Shown here in pieces: positions 1 to 8,436 of a stretch of 45,928 nucleotides of DNA. The position numbers and the translations under genes are program-made. The stretch is from an uncultured Bacilli bacterium (GTDB taxonomy: Bacteria > Bacillota_I > Bacilli_A > RF39 > UBA660). The stretch spans positions 1 through 45,928 of the forward strand of contig CALVXM010000007.1 in assembly GCA_944371305.1 (NCBI GenBank), given 5' to 3'. Position 1 is the first letter of the stretch, and the number at the start of each line of letters is the position of its first letter. The notes under the pieces are model-generated. The model did no database searches and was not told the DNA's origin. It saw only the letters and a list, made by a program, of their open reading frames with translations.

Positions 1-25
1 TTCTGATATGACTCTTTTTAATATT

Positions 26-62
26 AAAAAATAGTATTAGTGATTTTTTCACCAACACTATT
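26..62 (-). terminator. Intrinsic terminator after the CDP-alcohol phosphatidyltransferase gene
   Basis: A 14-bp stem (30-43 with 49-62, two G-T pairs) is followed on the minus strand by a T-run (26-29). A second A6/T6-flanked hairpin at 75-102 overlaps the stop codon of the same gene and may also end transcription. Confidence 0.6.
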
Positions 63-90
63 TATTATAGAACCAAAAAACATTATAAAA

Positions 91-867
91 TTAATGTTTT
101 TTTGTAAGATTTAATCTTTTAGCTTCTTCTTCTTTACTTAATAAACTTTCTTTGATGTTTTTATAAGCGATGATATCTTTTTGGGTTTGAGATAGTTCTT
201 CAGTTTTAACTTCTTGTTTTTCTTCTTTTACAGTAGTTTCTTCTTTTTTAATTTTGTTTTGGTCTTGTTTTTTATCGATTATGTGATATTGTAAAGCGGT
301 TGCCCCTTGAAAAATATTAGTAATACCTATTAATGGAATTAAATTTGTAATTGATAGATTTAAACATTTAAATAGATATAACAGAGTTAAACTTATATAT
401 AAAAAATTAGTTTTAATTTTTCCTAGTAGAGTTGAATGAGGGTTGTTTTGTTTGACTTTTGATTTGACGTTGACAGATCCAATTACAATTTCTAACAACA
501 TACTAGGTAATATAATTAAAGGATTAGTAAATAAAAAAGGTAAAATTAATCCTAAGGCAAACATTTTATCACTTATAGTATCTAGTAGTCTTCCATATTC
601 ACTAGTGGCATTCCATTTGCGCGCTAAATGACCATCAAAAGCATCAGTTAAACCAAATAATCCAGCAATGATAGCAGCTATAGTAAAATTACCTAAAATA
701 GCAGCAGGTGCGATTAAAAAAGGTGCAAGAATTCGTGATTTAGTTAACAAATTAGGAATTCTTTTTTTCATTTTTTCTTTAAAAGTTTTTTCATTATTAA
801 TGGAATTTAAATATTCTTGTTTACTTAGATTGTAATTATCGATAACTTTTTGAATTTTATCTTTCAT
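91..867 (-). CDS. CDP-alcohol phosphatidyltransferase family protein
   Basis: This is an integral membrane enzyme that transfers a phosphoalcohol from or to a CDP-linked lipid, as phosphatidylglycerophosphate synthase does. The family signature D-x2-DG-x2-AR-x8-G-x3-D-x3-D is complete: D75, D78, G79, A82, R83, G92, D96 and D100. Hydrophobic segments follow to about residue 195. The last 50 residues are a charged Lys/Glu-rich tail that ordinary PgsA proteins lack, and residues 1-35 are also charged. At 258 residues it is longer than a typical PgsA (about 190). The start is preceded by a G-rich ribosome site (GGGGGG, 5 nt before ATG) and an extended -10 (TGGTAAAAT). The alcohol substrate (glycerol-3-phosphate, inositol phosphate or other) cannot be read from the sequence. 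The family is certain and the reaction is not. Confidence 0.85.
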   Translation of the reverse strand: MKDKIQKVIDNYNLSKQEYLNSINNEKTFKEKMKKRIPNLLTKSRILAPFLIAPAAILGNFTIAAIIAGLFGLTDAFDGHLARKWNATSEYGRLLDTISDKMFALGLILPFLFTNPLIILPSMLLEIVIGSVNVKSKVKQNNPHSTLLGKIKTNFLYISLTLLYLFKCLNLSITNLIPLIGITNIFQGATALQYHIIDKKQDQNKIKKEETTVKEEKQEVKTEELSQTQKDIIAYKNIKESLLSKEEEAKRLNLTKKH

Positions 868-946
868 AGGCCCCCCTTACGTATTTAATATTTTACCACA
901 TTTTCATACTAAAAGTACATAAATAATTAAAACGTGCATATAATAT

Positions 947-1001
947 TAATGTATCAATTTGATACATTAGGGAACTCGTAGGATTACGGTTTCCTTTTTT
1001 T
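947..1001 (+). promoter_or_regulatory. Leader with inverted repeat and terminator hairpin upstream of the dockerin-cohesin operon
   Basis: A TATAAT box lies at 939-944. Just downstream is an almost perfect inverted repeat (947-957 with 959-969). A 10-bp stem with one mismatch follows (971-980 with 985-994, GGAT loop) and then seven Ts (995-1001), a classic intrinsic terminator. It stands alone between divergent genes, so it either ends a short RNA of about 50 nt or attenuates transcription into the operon at 1088. I do not recognise a known riboswitch class. Confidence 0.5.
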
Positions 1002-1062
1002 GTACAAAAAATGTAAAAATATGGAAAAAGGTTTTTAACTATATACAAAATATGTCGAAAAA

Positions 1063-1071
1063 TGTTATAAT
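1063..1071 (+). promoter_or_regulatory. Extended -10 promoter for the dockerin-cohesin operon
   Basis: TGTTATAAT ends 16 nt before the ATG at 1088, so the predicted transcript would begin almost at its ribosome binding site (AAAGGTGAGG). No clear -35 is visible, as expected for an extended -10 promoter. Confidence 0.5.
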
Positions 1072-1087
1072 TATTAAAGGTGAGGCT

Positions 1088-3094
1088 ATGAAAAAGTTAG
1101 TTAATATTTTATTGCTTTCAACAATTTTTTTTATGAACTTAGTTCCTCCTGTTTTAGCGGAAGAAGTAAGATATGGTTATGTTAACTCAACTGAAGGTAA
1201 TGGTATCTCAGTAAGAAAAGGTCCAGGTACTAGTTATGATAGGTTAAGTGATGGTTTAGCCGAAGGTGAATTAGTTAAAATCTTAAGTGAACATAAACCT
1301 AATGATGGTACCAATAGTAGTTGTAGTTTATGGTATAAAATTGAATTTTTGGAAGTTGATGATGGTTTAGGATATGCTTGTGCAGATTTAGTAAAATTAA
1401 TTGAAATTCAAACCGATGAGAGTTTTGAAGAAAGTTTAGAGTCTTTTCCTGAAAGCTATCATGATTCTTTAAGATTGTTACATACAATCTATCCTAATGC
1501 TATTTTTAAAGCTTATGATACAAGATTAGATTTTAATACGGTTGTTGAAAATGAAACTGTTTTAGGAAAAAGTTTGATATGGGATTCTAATAATTCTCGA
1601 GATGGTTTAAAACATATGGATAGTTATAATTATAAAACTAATAAATTTGCTAACGATTATTCTGGCGGTGGTAAAAATTGGTATGCTGCTAGCGATGAGA
1701 CAATTGCTTATTATGTTGATCCAAGAAACTTTTTAAATGAATCACGAGTTTTTATGTTTGAAAGTTTATCTTATAGTGCAATTACCCATAGTGAAAGTGG
1801 AGTTGAGGCAATTTTAGCTGGTAGTTTTATGGCTAAAGAGAAGGTTGATGGTGGTAAAAAAAGCTTTGCGCAGGTTATTATGGAAGCAGGTAAAAAATAT
1901 AACGTCAATCCTTACTATTTAGCTAGTCGTATTTTGCAGGAAACCGGATCGACAAGGAGTGATTTGGTTAAAGGTGATTATTCAGGCGAATATGATAAAT
2001 ATGATGGATATTATAACTTCTTTAATTATGGCGCTAGCGGTGATGATGTCGTTGGTAATGGCCTAGCTTATGCTTATAAAAAAGGCTGGAATTCCGAAAA
2101 AAAAGCTATTATGGGTGGAGCTAGCTTAATCGTTGCTGACTATATTAGTATCGGGCAAAATACTGGATATTTTCAAAAATGGGATGTTACATGTCGCAAA
2201 GATAATGTTAATGATTGTAGCTTTTATGTTCATCAGTATATGCAAAATATCGAAGCACCTTATAGTGAAGCTAACTCTACTTATAAAGCTTATAAAGAAA
2301 TTTTTGGTAAAGATTTTTATGATTTAGCTTTTGTTTTTACAATTCCTGTTTATAAAAATATGCCTGATAAAAATAGTTTACCTAGTGAAGATAATCCGAT
2401 TAATTATTTAAAAACACTGACTGTTGATGGTAAAAGTGTCACTAATTTCAATAGTTTAAAAACTAGTTATTCAATTAATATTCCAGAAACGACTAAATCG
2501 GTAAAAGTTGCAGCTACTAAAATCGAAAATCGTTCTTCAATTAAAGGAACTGGAACTATTTCAATTACTAAAGATGGTCAGGTTATTCCAATTACGGTAA
2601 CGGCCGAAAATGGTGATAAGTTAGTTTATAATATAACTGTTAATTTAAAAGAAGTGAATACTGAAGAAATGACTTTAGCTGAAACTATTGCTGGTATTAA
2701 ATCAGGTACTTTTAAAGATGGTTATATAACAGGTTTAACCAATGCAAATAGTATTTTGAAAGCAGTTACTGATGTAAATCCAGAAGCAGAAGTTGTCGTT
2801 AAGGATTTAAATAATAAGACTGTTAGTAGTTCAGTTGGAACTGGTTATAAAGTGACGATTACTGTTTTAGATGAAAATAAAACTTACGAAGTTGTAATAA
2901 TTGGTGATACTAATGGCGATAGTGAAATTGATATTTTGGATTTATTACGTGTTCAAAAACATATATTAAAAAGTTCAACTTTATCTGGTGCTAATGGCAA
3001 AGCTGCCGATGTTAGTAAAGATGGTAAAATCGATATTTTGGATTTATTAAAAGTTCAAAAGCATATATTAGGAAGTAGTACAATTAAACAATAG
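1088..3094 (+). CDS. Secreted N-acetylglucosaminidase-type wall hydrolase with SH3, cadherin-like and dockerin domains
   Basis: The 668-residue product has a signal peptide (residues 1-24, ending VLA-EE). A bacterial SH3 domain follows at about 28-105. A glucosaminidase/LytG-like peptidoglycan hydrolase region spans about 190-410 (motifs DPRNFLNE, NPYYLASRILQETG, NFFNYGA). A cadherin-like beta-sandwich lies at about 440-530, and a type I dockerin at 606-668. The dockerin has two near-identical calcium-loop/helix repeats (DTNGDSEIDILDLL and DVSKDGKIDILDLL). I chose the ATG at 1088 rather than an in-frame ATG at 1052 because it follows AAAGGTGAGG and begins the signal peptide. The next gene, 8 bp away, encodes a membrane-anchored cohesin. 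The inferred job is cleaving peptidoglycan glycan strands while held at the cell surface through cohesin-dockerin binding. Domain calls are from motif recognition only. Confidence 0.85.
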   Translation: MKKLVNILLLSTIFFMNLVPPVLAEEVRYGYVNSTEGNGISVRKGPGTSYDRLSDGLAEGELVKILSEHKPNDGTNSSCSLWYKIEFLEVDDGLGYACADLVKLIEIQTDESFEESLESFPESYHDSLRLLHTIYPNAIFKAYDTRLDFNTVVENETVLGKSLIWDSNNSRDGLKHMDSYNYKTNKFANDYSGGGKNWYAASDETIAYYVDPRNFLNESRVFMFESLSYSAITHSESGVEAILAGSFMAKEKVDGGKKSFAQVIMEAGKKYNVNPYYLASRILQETGSTRSDLVKGDYSGEYDKYDGYYNFFNYGASGDDVVGNGLAYAYKKGWNSEKKAIMGGASLIVADYISIGQNTGYFQKWDVTCRKDNVNDCSFYVHQYMQNIEAPYSEANSTYKAYKEIFGKDFYDLAFVFTIPVYKNMPDKNSLPSEDNPINYLKTLTVDGKSVTNFNSLKTSYSINIPETTKSVKVAATKIENRSSIKGTGTISITKDGQVIPITVTAENGDKLVYNITVNLKEVNTEEMTLAETIAGIKSGTFKDGYITGLTNANSILKAVTDVNPEAEVVVKDLNNKTVSSSVGTGYKVTITVLDENKTYEVVIIGDTNGDSEIDILDLLRVQKHILKSSTLSGANGKAADVSKDGKIDILDLLKVQKHILGSSTIKQ

Positions 3095-3102
3095 GAGGTA
3101 GT

Positions 3103-4563
3103 ATGAAAAAAGTATGGTTATTATTATTTAGTTTATTTTTCAGTTTTATTTTGATAGATAATGTCGAAGCAGCAAGTGCTAGTATTAATGCTTCATCTTC
3201 TAAATCAACTGTTATTGTTGGTGATACAGTAACAGTTACAGTCAAAATATCTTCATCATCAAATTTAGGTGCGTGGAACTTTGATGTTGATTATTCATCA
3301 AATTTAACTTTTGTTAGTTCTAGTTTTGGTGGATTATATATTGCTGATGCTGCTCAAACTGCTACTACCAAAAGTAAGAGTTATACTTTCACTTTTAGAG
3401 CTAAATCAAGTGGAACTGGTAAGGTTAGTATCAGTAATGCTAGAGTTATAGATTTTGATACAGAAAAAAACATGTCAGTATCAAAAGGAAGTACTAGTTT
3501 TAGAATCATGACACAAAGTGAACTAGAATCAACGTATAGCAAAAATAATAACTTATCAAGTCTAGAAGTTGAAGGTCATAATTTATCTCCTATATTTGAT
3601 AAAGATACTTTAGAATATAGTTTAGAGTTAGAATATGGAACTGAAAGTATTAATATTAAAGCTACTAAGGAAGATAGTAGGGCTAGCGTTGACGGAACTG
3701 GAAAGATTAATTTGTCTGAGGGATTGAATGTTTTAAAAATTATTGTTACCGCTGAAAATGGTAGTACTAAAACATATGTCATCAATGCTACTGTTAAAGA
3801 ATTAGATCCAATTAATGTTACAGTTGATAGTGAAGAATATTCAGTGGTAAGAGAGAAAGAGTTTCTTCCTAATGTAGGTAGTACTTATCAAGATACTGTT
3901 ATTAAAATAGATGATAAAGATGTTCCTGCTTATTATAATTCTATTACTGATTTTACCTTAGTAGGTTTAAAAAACAAAGCCGGTGATATTAATTTATATC
4001 TTTATAAAGACGGAACTTATAAATTATATGAGGAATATAATTTTAATCAATTAGCTATTTATCTATTAGAGATGGACGAATCACTATTACCTAGTGGTTA
4101 TTCTAAAAATAATATTAAAATAGGTGATAAAGAAGTTGTAGCATATACCAAAGAAGGTTTAGAATATCCGATTGTTTATGGTTTAAATATTGCAACTGGT
4201 GAGAAGAATTTATATAAATATGATGCTAAAGAAAATACTATTCAAAGAGTTGAAAGTACTAGTTCTAATAAAGAAGAATTATATTTTAATATTATATTAG
4301 GTTCATTAGGATTTACTGCTGTATCTTATTTATTCTTTATTACATTGTTAACTAAGAAAAATAAGCAACAAAAAAATTTTTTAGAAAAGACAATGCGCAT
4401 GAATATTTCAGATATTAAAACGGATAAAGATTTAAGTGATACTTTATATAAAAATAATGAAAAATTAAGTAAAAAAGAGCAAAAGAAAAGTAAAAAAGAA
4501 AATAAGAAAAAATTAAAAAAAGAAGCCAAGAAGACTGATGATGATGAAATGGCTAGTTTATAA
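3103..4563 (+). CDS. Membrane-anchored single-cohesin protein with cadherin-like domain
   Basis: The 486-residue product has a signal peptide (1-23, NVEA-ASA). A cohesin-like beta-sandwich lies at about 25-145, with the typical LGAWNFDVDYSSNLTFVSS strand near its start. A cadherin-like beta-sandwich follows at about 150-230, then an unassigned extracellular stretch. One transmembrane helix lies at about 395-416, followed by a cytoplasmic tail very rich in lysine. It starts 8 bp after the dockerin hydrolase behind a strong AGGAGG and shares its transcript. The inferred role is the receptor that pins the upstream dockerin protein to the outer membrane face. Only one cohesin is present, so this is a tether and not a multi-subunit scaffold. 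The cohesin call rests on fold-like sequence features and is less certain than the dockerin call. Confidence 0.72.
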   Translation: MKKVWLLLFSLFFSFILIDNVEAASASINASSSKSTVIVGDTVTVTVKISSSSNLGAWNFDVDYSSNLTFVSSSFGGLYIADAAQTATTKSKSYTFTFRAKSSGTGKVSISNARVIDFDTEKNMSVSKGSTSFRIMTQSELESTYSKNNNLSSLEVEGHNLSPIFDKDTLEYSLELEYGTESINIKATKEDSRASVDGTGKINLSEGLNVLKIIVTAENGSTKTYVINATVKELDPINVTVDSEEYSVVREKEFLPNVGSTYQDTVIKIDDKDVPAYYNSITDFTLVGLKNKAGDINLYLYKDGTYKLYEEYNFNQLAIYLLEMDESLLPSGYSKNNIKIGDKEVVAYTKEGLEYPIVYGLNIATGEKNLYKYDAKENTIQRVESTSSNKEELYFNIILGSLGFTAVSYLFFITLLTKKNKQQKNFLEKTMRMNISDIKTDKDLSDTLYKNNEKLSKKEQKKSKKENKKKLKKEAKKTDDDEMASL

Positions 4564-4564
4564 G

Positions 4565-4589
4565 AACTATCGTAAAACGATAGTTTTTT
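4565..4589 (+). terminator. Intrinsic terminator of the dockerin-cohesin operon
   Basis: A perfect 8-bp stem AACTATCG / CGATAGTT with a 5-nt loop is followed by TTTTTT. It begins 2 nt after the stop codon. Confidence 0.85.
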
Positions 4590-4650
4590 CATAAAATCTA
4601 GTTTTTAAATCATTAAAAACTATAAAAACTTAAAAAAAGATAAATTTTAC

Positions 4651-4676
4651 AATAAAAAACTAACTAAATGTTAGTT
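4651..4676 (-). terminator. Intrinsic terminator of gpsA
   Basis: On the minus strand a 7-bp stem AACTAAC / GTTAGTT is followed by TTTTATT, just past the gpsA stop codon. Confidence 0.75.
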
Positions 4677-4679
4677 AAA

Positions 4680-5651
4680 TCATTTATTTATTAAAAATTT
4701 TTTAATTTCATTAGGATCTTTATCATTAAAAATAATATCATAAATTAGATTAATGATAGGAATATTTACTTTTTTATTATCTAGTAGTTTATAAATTGAT
4801 TTTAAAGTATATAATCCTTCAATGGTAGTATTATTTTTGAATTCTTCAATTAATTCTTTAGGCGTGTTTTCCCCAACCATTTTACCGAATCTAAAATTTC
4901 TACTTTTAATACTAGTAGCTGTTAATAATAAATCACCAAATCCAGCAAATGAAAGAATAGTTTTTTTATCGCCACCTAAAGCTTTGATTAATTCTTTTAT
5001 ATCATGTAGTGATTCAGTTATAAACATTGCTTGAGTTGATTCTGGTAATCCCATACCGTCGATCATTCCGGCTGCTATAGCGATAATATTTTTAACTGAG
5101 CCACATATTTCAATACCAATAATATCATCAGTTGTTCTTAATTTTAAGTAATTATTTTGTAAGGCATTGATGACTACTTTTTCAGTATGGTTATCATTAG
5201 TAGCTAATGATAGTCCAATTGGTACTTTTTTGATAATATCAATCGCAAAACTAGGACCAGATATAACAGCAATTTTATCAGTTTTAATATATTTTTTAAC
5301 GACATCATCTACAAACAAACATGTATCTTGTTCAATTCCTTTACTAGCAATACAAATTGGTTGATTTTCATAATAATCACTTAATTCTTTGGAAACTGAA
5401 TCAACAAAACCAGCTGGAACAGCAATAATAATTAAATCACTATTTTTAACAGCTTTTTTCAAATTATTTGTATATTCAAAGTTATTTGGTAATATAAAAT
5501 CAGGTAAAACACGGTTATTAGTGTGATATTTCTTTAATTCTTCTAATTCAGTATCTAATTTTGTCCAAATAGTTATATTATGGCTATTTTCATTTACCAT
5601 TGTAGCTAGAGCTAATCCGTATGCTCCAGCGCCTAAAATTGTCACTTTCAT
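4680..5651 (-). CDS. gpsA: NAD(P)H-dependent glycerol-3-phosphate dehydrogenase
   Basis: This cytoplasmic enzyme reduces dihydroxyacetone phosphate to sn-glycerol-3-phosphate, the backbone for phospholipids and for CDP-glycerol used in teichoic acids. The 323-residue protein has the N-terminal Rossmann motif GAGAYG (7-12), the SGPSFA loop, the conserved lysine segment EICGSVKNIIAIAAG and the C-terminal AGFGDLLLTATSIKSRNFRFG motif. Length matches the family. It is a single-gene unit with its own extended -10 promoter (TGTTATACT on the minus strand, 5668-5676) and terminator. The nearby polymer locus probably uses its product, but it is not in the same operon. Confidence 0.95.
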   Translation of the reverse strand: MKVTILGAGAYGLALATMVNENSHNITIWTKLDTELEELKKYHTNNRVLPDFILPNNFEYTNNLKKAVKNSDLIIIAVPAGFVDSVSKELSDYYENQPICIASKGIEQDTCLFVDDVVKKYIKTDKIAVISGPSFAIDIIKKVPIGLSLATNDNHTEKVVINALQNNYLKLRTTDDIIGIEICGSVKNIIAIAAGMIDGMGLPESTQAMFITESLHDIKELIKALGGDKKTILSFAGFGDLLLTATSIKSRNFRFGKMVGENTPKELIEEFKNNTTIEGLYTLKSIYKLLDNKKVNIPIINLIYDIIFNDKDPNEIKKFLINK

Positions 5652-5703
5652 AAAATCACCAATATTAGTATAACATATTTTTAAAAGTATAAATTATTAA
5701 ATA

Positions 5704-5732
5704 TTGCAGTCTTTGTAATTGTATGGTATACT
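5704..5732 (+). promoter_or_regulatory. Promoter of the acyltransferase gene
   Basis: TTGCAG (5704-5709), a 17-nt spacer and TATACT (5727-5732), with TG one base upstream of the -10. The ATG follows 25 nt later. Confidence 0.7.
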
Positions 5733-5757
5733 TTTTTTATAAGAGAGTAGGTGTTTA

Positions 5758-6732
5758 ATGAAAGAAAGAATACATTATTTTGATAATCTTAAATTTGTTT
5801 TGATTTTTTTAGTAGTTTTAGCACATTTTATTGCTCCGTTAAAAGACATAACTTTTATTAAATATATATACTGGTTTATCTACATATTCCATATGCCATG
5901 TTTTGTTTTTATTCTCGGATTTTTTATGAAAAATACAGTTAAAGATGGAAAAATAGTAAATAATAAATGGTTAAATTATTTATTATTATATTGTATTATG
6001 CAATTGTTGTTAATAGTTATAAATGATTCTTCTTATACCTTCTTTACACCAAAACATGGTTTATGGTATCTTCAATGCTTAATTATATGGACTTTGTTGT
6101 TGCCTGTTTTAACGAGAATAAATCCTAAGCTTTGTATTATATTTACCTTTTTAGCTAGTTTAATTATTGGATTTGACGATAGCGCTGGTTCTGTAGCTAG
6201 TTTATCGCGTGCGGTTACCTTTTTACCATTTTTTATGTTAGGATTTTATGCCACTAAAGAAAATATAGCAAAAATAAAAGAGAACAAAAAAATAATCGTT
6301 ATAACTACTATTTTTTCTTTATTAATTCTTTTAGCTTTATTGCAATTGGGAGAATTGAATAATTTTTCAAAGGTTTTTTATGGTAAAAGTTCTTATGATA
6401 ATTCAAATCTTGGAAATATTGGAGTTTTATATCGAAGTTTATGGTATTTACTTGCAATATCTTTTAGTGCTTTATTAATGGCTTTTGTTCCTAAAAATAA
6501 AAATTTATTTACTAATTTTGGTGGGAGAACATTACAAGTATATTGTTTACATATACTTCTATTTGCAATATATAAAAAATTTGAAATATTTGAAGTTTTT
6601 AATAGTAACATTGGTGCAATCATATTGATGGTATTATCATTTGGATTAACTGTATTACTGTCTACCAAAATATTTTCGATTCCTTTTAATTGGATAATGA
6701 ATTTAAAATTCAAACGAATATTAAACGAGTAG
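5758..6732 (+). CDS. Membrane acyltransferase family 3 (fucose O-acetylase-like)
   Basis: The 324-residue polytopic protein has about ten hydrophobic helices. It begins with the hallmark of acyltransferase family 3 proteins, YFDNLKFVLIFLVVLAHF, including the conserved histidine in the first helix. Family members O-acetylate surface sugars or other exported molecules using cytoplasmic acyl-CoA. It starts at an ATG 9 nt after AGTAGGTG and has its own promoter and terminator. Given the adjoining polymer locus (separated only by the insertion sequence), it may acetylate that polymer, which is inference. The acceptor is unknown. Confidence 0.8.
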   Translation: MKERIHYFDNLKFVLIFLVVLAHFIAPLKDITFIKYIYWFIYIFHMPCFVFILGFFMKNTVKDGKIVNNKWLNYLLLYCIMQLLLIVINDSSYTFFTPKHGLWYLQCLIIWTLLLPVLTRINPKLCIIFTFLASLIIGFDDSAGSVASLSRAVTFLPFFMLGFYATKENIAKIKENKKIIVITTIFSLLILLALLQLGELNNFSKVFYGKSSYDNSNLGNIGVLYRSLWYLLAISFSALLMAFVPKNKNLFTNFGGRTLQVYCLHILLFAIYKKFEIFEVFNSNIGAIILMVLSFGLTVLLSTKIFSIPFNWIMNLKFKRILNE

Positions 6733-6753
6733 ATAAAAATGATTGTTGCTATG

Positions 6754-6784
6754 AAATAGATACAAATAATGTATCTATTTTTTT
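6754..6784 (+). terminator. Intrinsic terminator after the acyltransferase
   Basis: A perfect 11-bp stem AAATAGATACA / TGTATCTATTT (6754-6764 with 6770-6780) is followed by a T-run to 6784. Confidence 0.8.
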
Positions 6785-6844
6785 ATTAAAAATTGTAATT
6801 TAAAGCATTTTTTGTATAATGAATGAAAAATTAGTGGGTAATCG

Positions 6845-6864
6845 AAAAACAAAACTAACTTTCT
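6845..6864. repeat. Left copy of the 20-bp target site duplication
   Basis: The 20 bases (AAAAACAAAACTAACTTTCT) recur identically and in the same orientation at 8462-8481. They exactly flank the insertion sequence, as target duplications do. Long duplications (about 24-29 bp in some members) are a known trait of IS1202-group elements. Confidence 0.9.
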
Positions 6865-6889
6865 GTCAATAATTTTTGATTAATTCCTA
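6865..6889 (+). repeat. Left terminal inverted repeat of the insertion sequence
   Basis: It begins GTCAATAATTTTTGATTAAT and pairs with the reverse complement of 8437-8461 at about 20 of 25 positions. A second internal copy of the TTTTGATTAGTTCCT motif follows near 6908. Confidence 0.8.
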
Positions 6890-6945
6890 AAAATAAATTA
6901 AAAAAATTTTTTGATTAGTTCCTTTTTCTTTTGAAAATTTATTAT

Positions 6946-7003
6946 TTGCCCGCTCGCTCGATTTTACGCATTTACAAATGCATAAAATCGAACGGGCGGG
7001 CAA
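6946..7003. repeat. GC-rich 28-bp imperfect hairpin inside the insertion sequence
   Basis: TTGCCCGC...GCATTT pairs with AAATGC...GGGCAA around a 2-nt centre, with three imperfect pairs. T6 follows on the plus strand (7007-7012). Outer arms CCTTTTTCTTTTG (from about 6921) and CAAAAGAAAAGG (to about 7030) extend the palindrome. It lies downstream of the transposase stop. It may end transcription at the IS edge or block read-in from outside. Confidence 0.7.
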
Positions 7004-7085
7004 TCGTTTTTTAGTAAGCAAAAGAAAAGGAAAAAAATGAAAAAATTTGTAGTATTATTTTAATTGAATTTTTAAATTAATAATG

Positions 7086-8351
7086 TTATGATGTTGTTAG
7101 CAAAGGAGCTAATTCTTTTGAATTATAGCTACATAAATTAGTTGCAAATTCTTTTACTTCTAATTCATGATCTTTGCATAATTTAGTGAAATTCAAATTT
7201 GAATAAGAAATAGGTACATTATCAATACAAATAACCTTGTACCTTTTTTCTTTATATTCAACAATAATACCAATTTTATGACTTATATAAATATTAACTT
7301 TAACATTAGGTAAAATATTGTTGTTAACTATTTGAAATTTTTTGTTGTTTATAGTAAATGTTCCAGCACTATCTATAACTCTGGTTAATTTATTTGATAA
7401 TAAAATATCTAAATCTATATACGATGGAATGGGAATAAATTTACTATTTTTATTTTCAGGTTCAACAGCAAATTTTTTGTTATATTTTTCTATATATTTA
7501 GGTAAAAATTTATTAGCTTCTTCAATGGTTGTAATATGATTTATTTTAAATTCAGTAACTAATCTGTCTTGTAAAGTTTCCCAAAGCCTTTCGATTCTGC
7601 CTTTAGCTTGTGAAGTAGAAACGGCAATTAATTCGATTCCTAGAAAATCCATAATTCTATGAAATTGAGTAGTAGGTTTAAGTTTTCCTTTTAATTCTTC
7701 TTCAATAGTTACTTTTTGATAAGAAGTGGGAAAAAACACAGAATATTTATCAGAATATATAGCAATAGGCGAACCATATTTTTTTAACATTTGCCTTGTA
7801 ATTTCTAAATACCCCATAAGGCATTCATTTTCACACATATAAAGTCCAAGTATTTTTCCAGTTGCATCATCAATATAACCATGAAGAGAATATTTTTTAC
7901 CAATATTGAACCAATCAAATGGCGTTCCATCAGTTTGAACTAATAAACCTTCTGCTTCTTTTCTTTTTCTTCTTCTATGTGTTTTTTTACATTTATGAGC
8001 TTTTTTAGATGTAATATGATTGTTATTTAAAATATTATATAAAGCAGAGTAAGAAATTTTAATATTTTCTCTTTCTTCTAATAAATCCCTAAAATGACTA
8101 AAATTAGTATTTGAATAGTCATCAGATAATTTTAATTGAATAATTTTTTCTTTTAACTCATTAGATAGAGTATGTACTGGTTTATAATTTTTATTTTTAT
8201 GTTTTATTCCTTCTGGGCCTTCGTCTTTAAATCTTTTAACAATTTTTCTAATTTGTCTATCTGATAGTTTTAATATCTTAACTGCTTCTTTTTGAGTTCT
8301 TATTCCATCAACTACAGATTGAATAACAGTAATTCTTTTTAATTCGTTCAT
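7086..8351 (-). CDS. ISNCY/IS1202-group DDE transposase
   Basis: The 421-residue transposase has an N-terminal helix-turn-helix (about 10-55, QKEAVKILKLSDRQIRKIVKRF). A linker basic region (KKTHRRRKRKE) follows, then an rve-type DDE catalytic domain. Visible acidic residues are D in VQTDGTPFDWF, D in IYSDKYSVFF and E in AKGRIERLWETLQDRL. I place the start at the ATG on 8351. It follows AAAGGA at a 9-nt spacing, whereas the upstream in-frame ATG abuts its ribosome site. The reading frame is intact, so the element may still be active. Confidence 0.9.
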   Translation of the reverse strand: MNELKRITVIQSVVDGIRTQKEAVKILKLSDRQIRKIVKRFKDEGPEGIKHKNKNYKPVHTLSNELKEKIIQLKLSDDYSNTNFSHFRDLLEERENIKISYSALYNILNNNHITSKKAHKCKKTHRRRKRKEAEGLLVQTDGTPFDWFNIGKKYSLHGYIDDATGKILGLYMCENECLMGYLEITRQMLKKYGSPIAIYSDKYSVFFPTSYQKVTIEEELKGKLKPTTQFHRIMDFLGIELIAVSTSQAKGRIERLWETLQDRLVTEFKINHITTIEEANKFLPKYIEKYNKKFAVEPENKNSKFIPIPSYIDLDILLSNKLTRVIDSAGTFTINNKKFQIVNNNILPNVKVNIYISHKIGIIVEYKEKRYKVICIDNVPISYSNLNFTKLCKDHELEVKEFATNLCSYNSKELAPLLTTS

Positions 8352-8436
8352 TGTAAACATTCCTTTCAAAATAATCATTCCTTTCATCTACATTTTGTTG
8401 TAGAATTTTAGGAATTATTCATAAATAAACTTATAA

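Noticed and set aside
971-1001. T-box or known riboswitch before the dockerin operon
   Set aside because: The T-box AGGGTGGNACCGCG core and other riboswitch signatures I know are absent. Only a hairpin and T-run remain.
1299-1487. Minus-strand frame inside the dockerin hydrolase
   Set aside because: Lies fully within a well-supported gene and has no start signal or recognisable domain.
1088-4563. Cellulosome for plant fibre breakdown
   Set aside because: The only enzyme with a dockerin here is a peptidoglycan hydrolase, the receptor has a single cohesin, and there are no glycoside hydrolase or cellulose-binding domains for plant polymers nearby.
4326-4592. Minus-strand frame opposite the end of the cohesin gene
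   Set aside because: It is the antisense of the lysine-rich tail, giving a Phe/Leu/Ser-rich translation, with no start signal.
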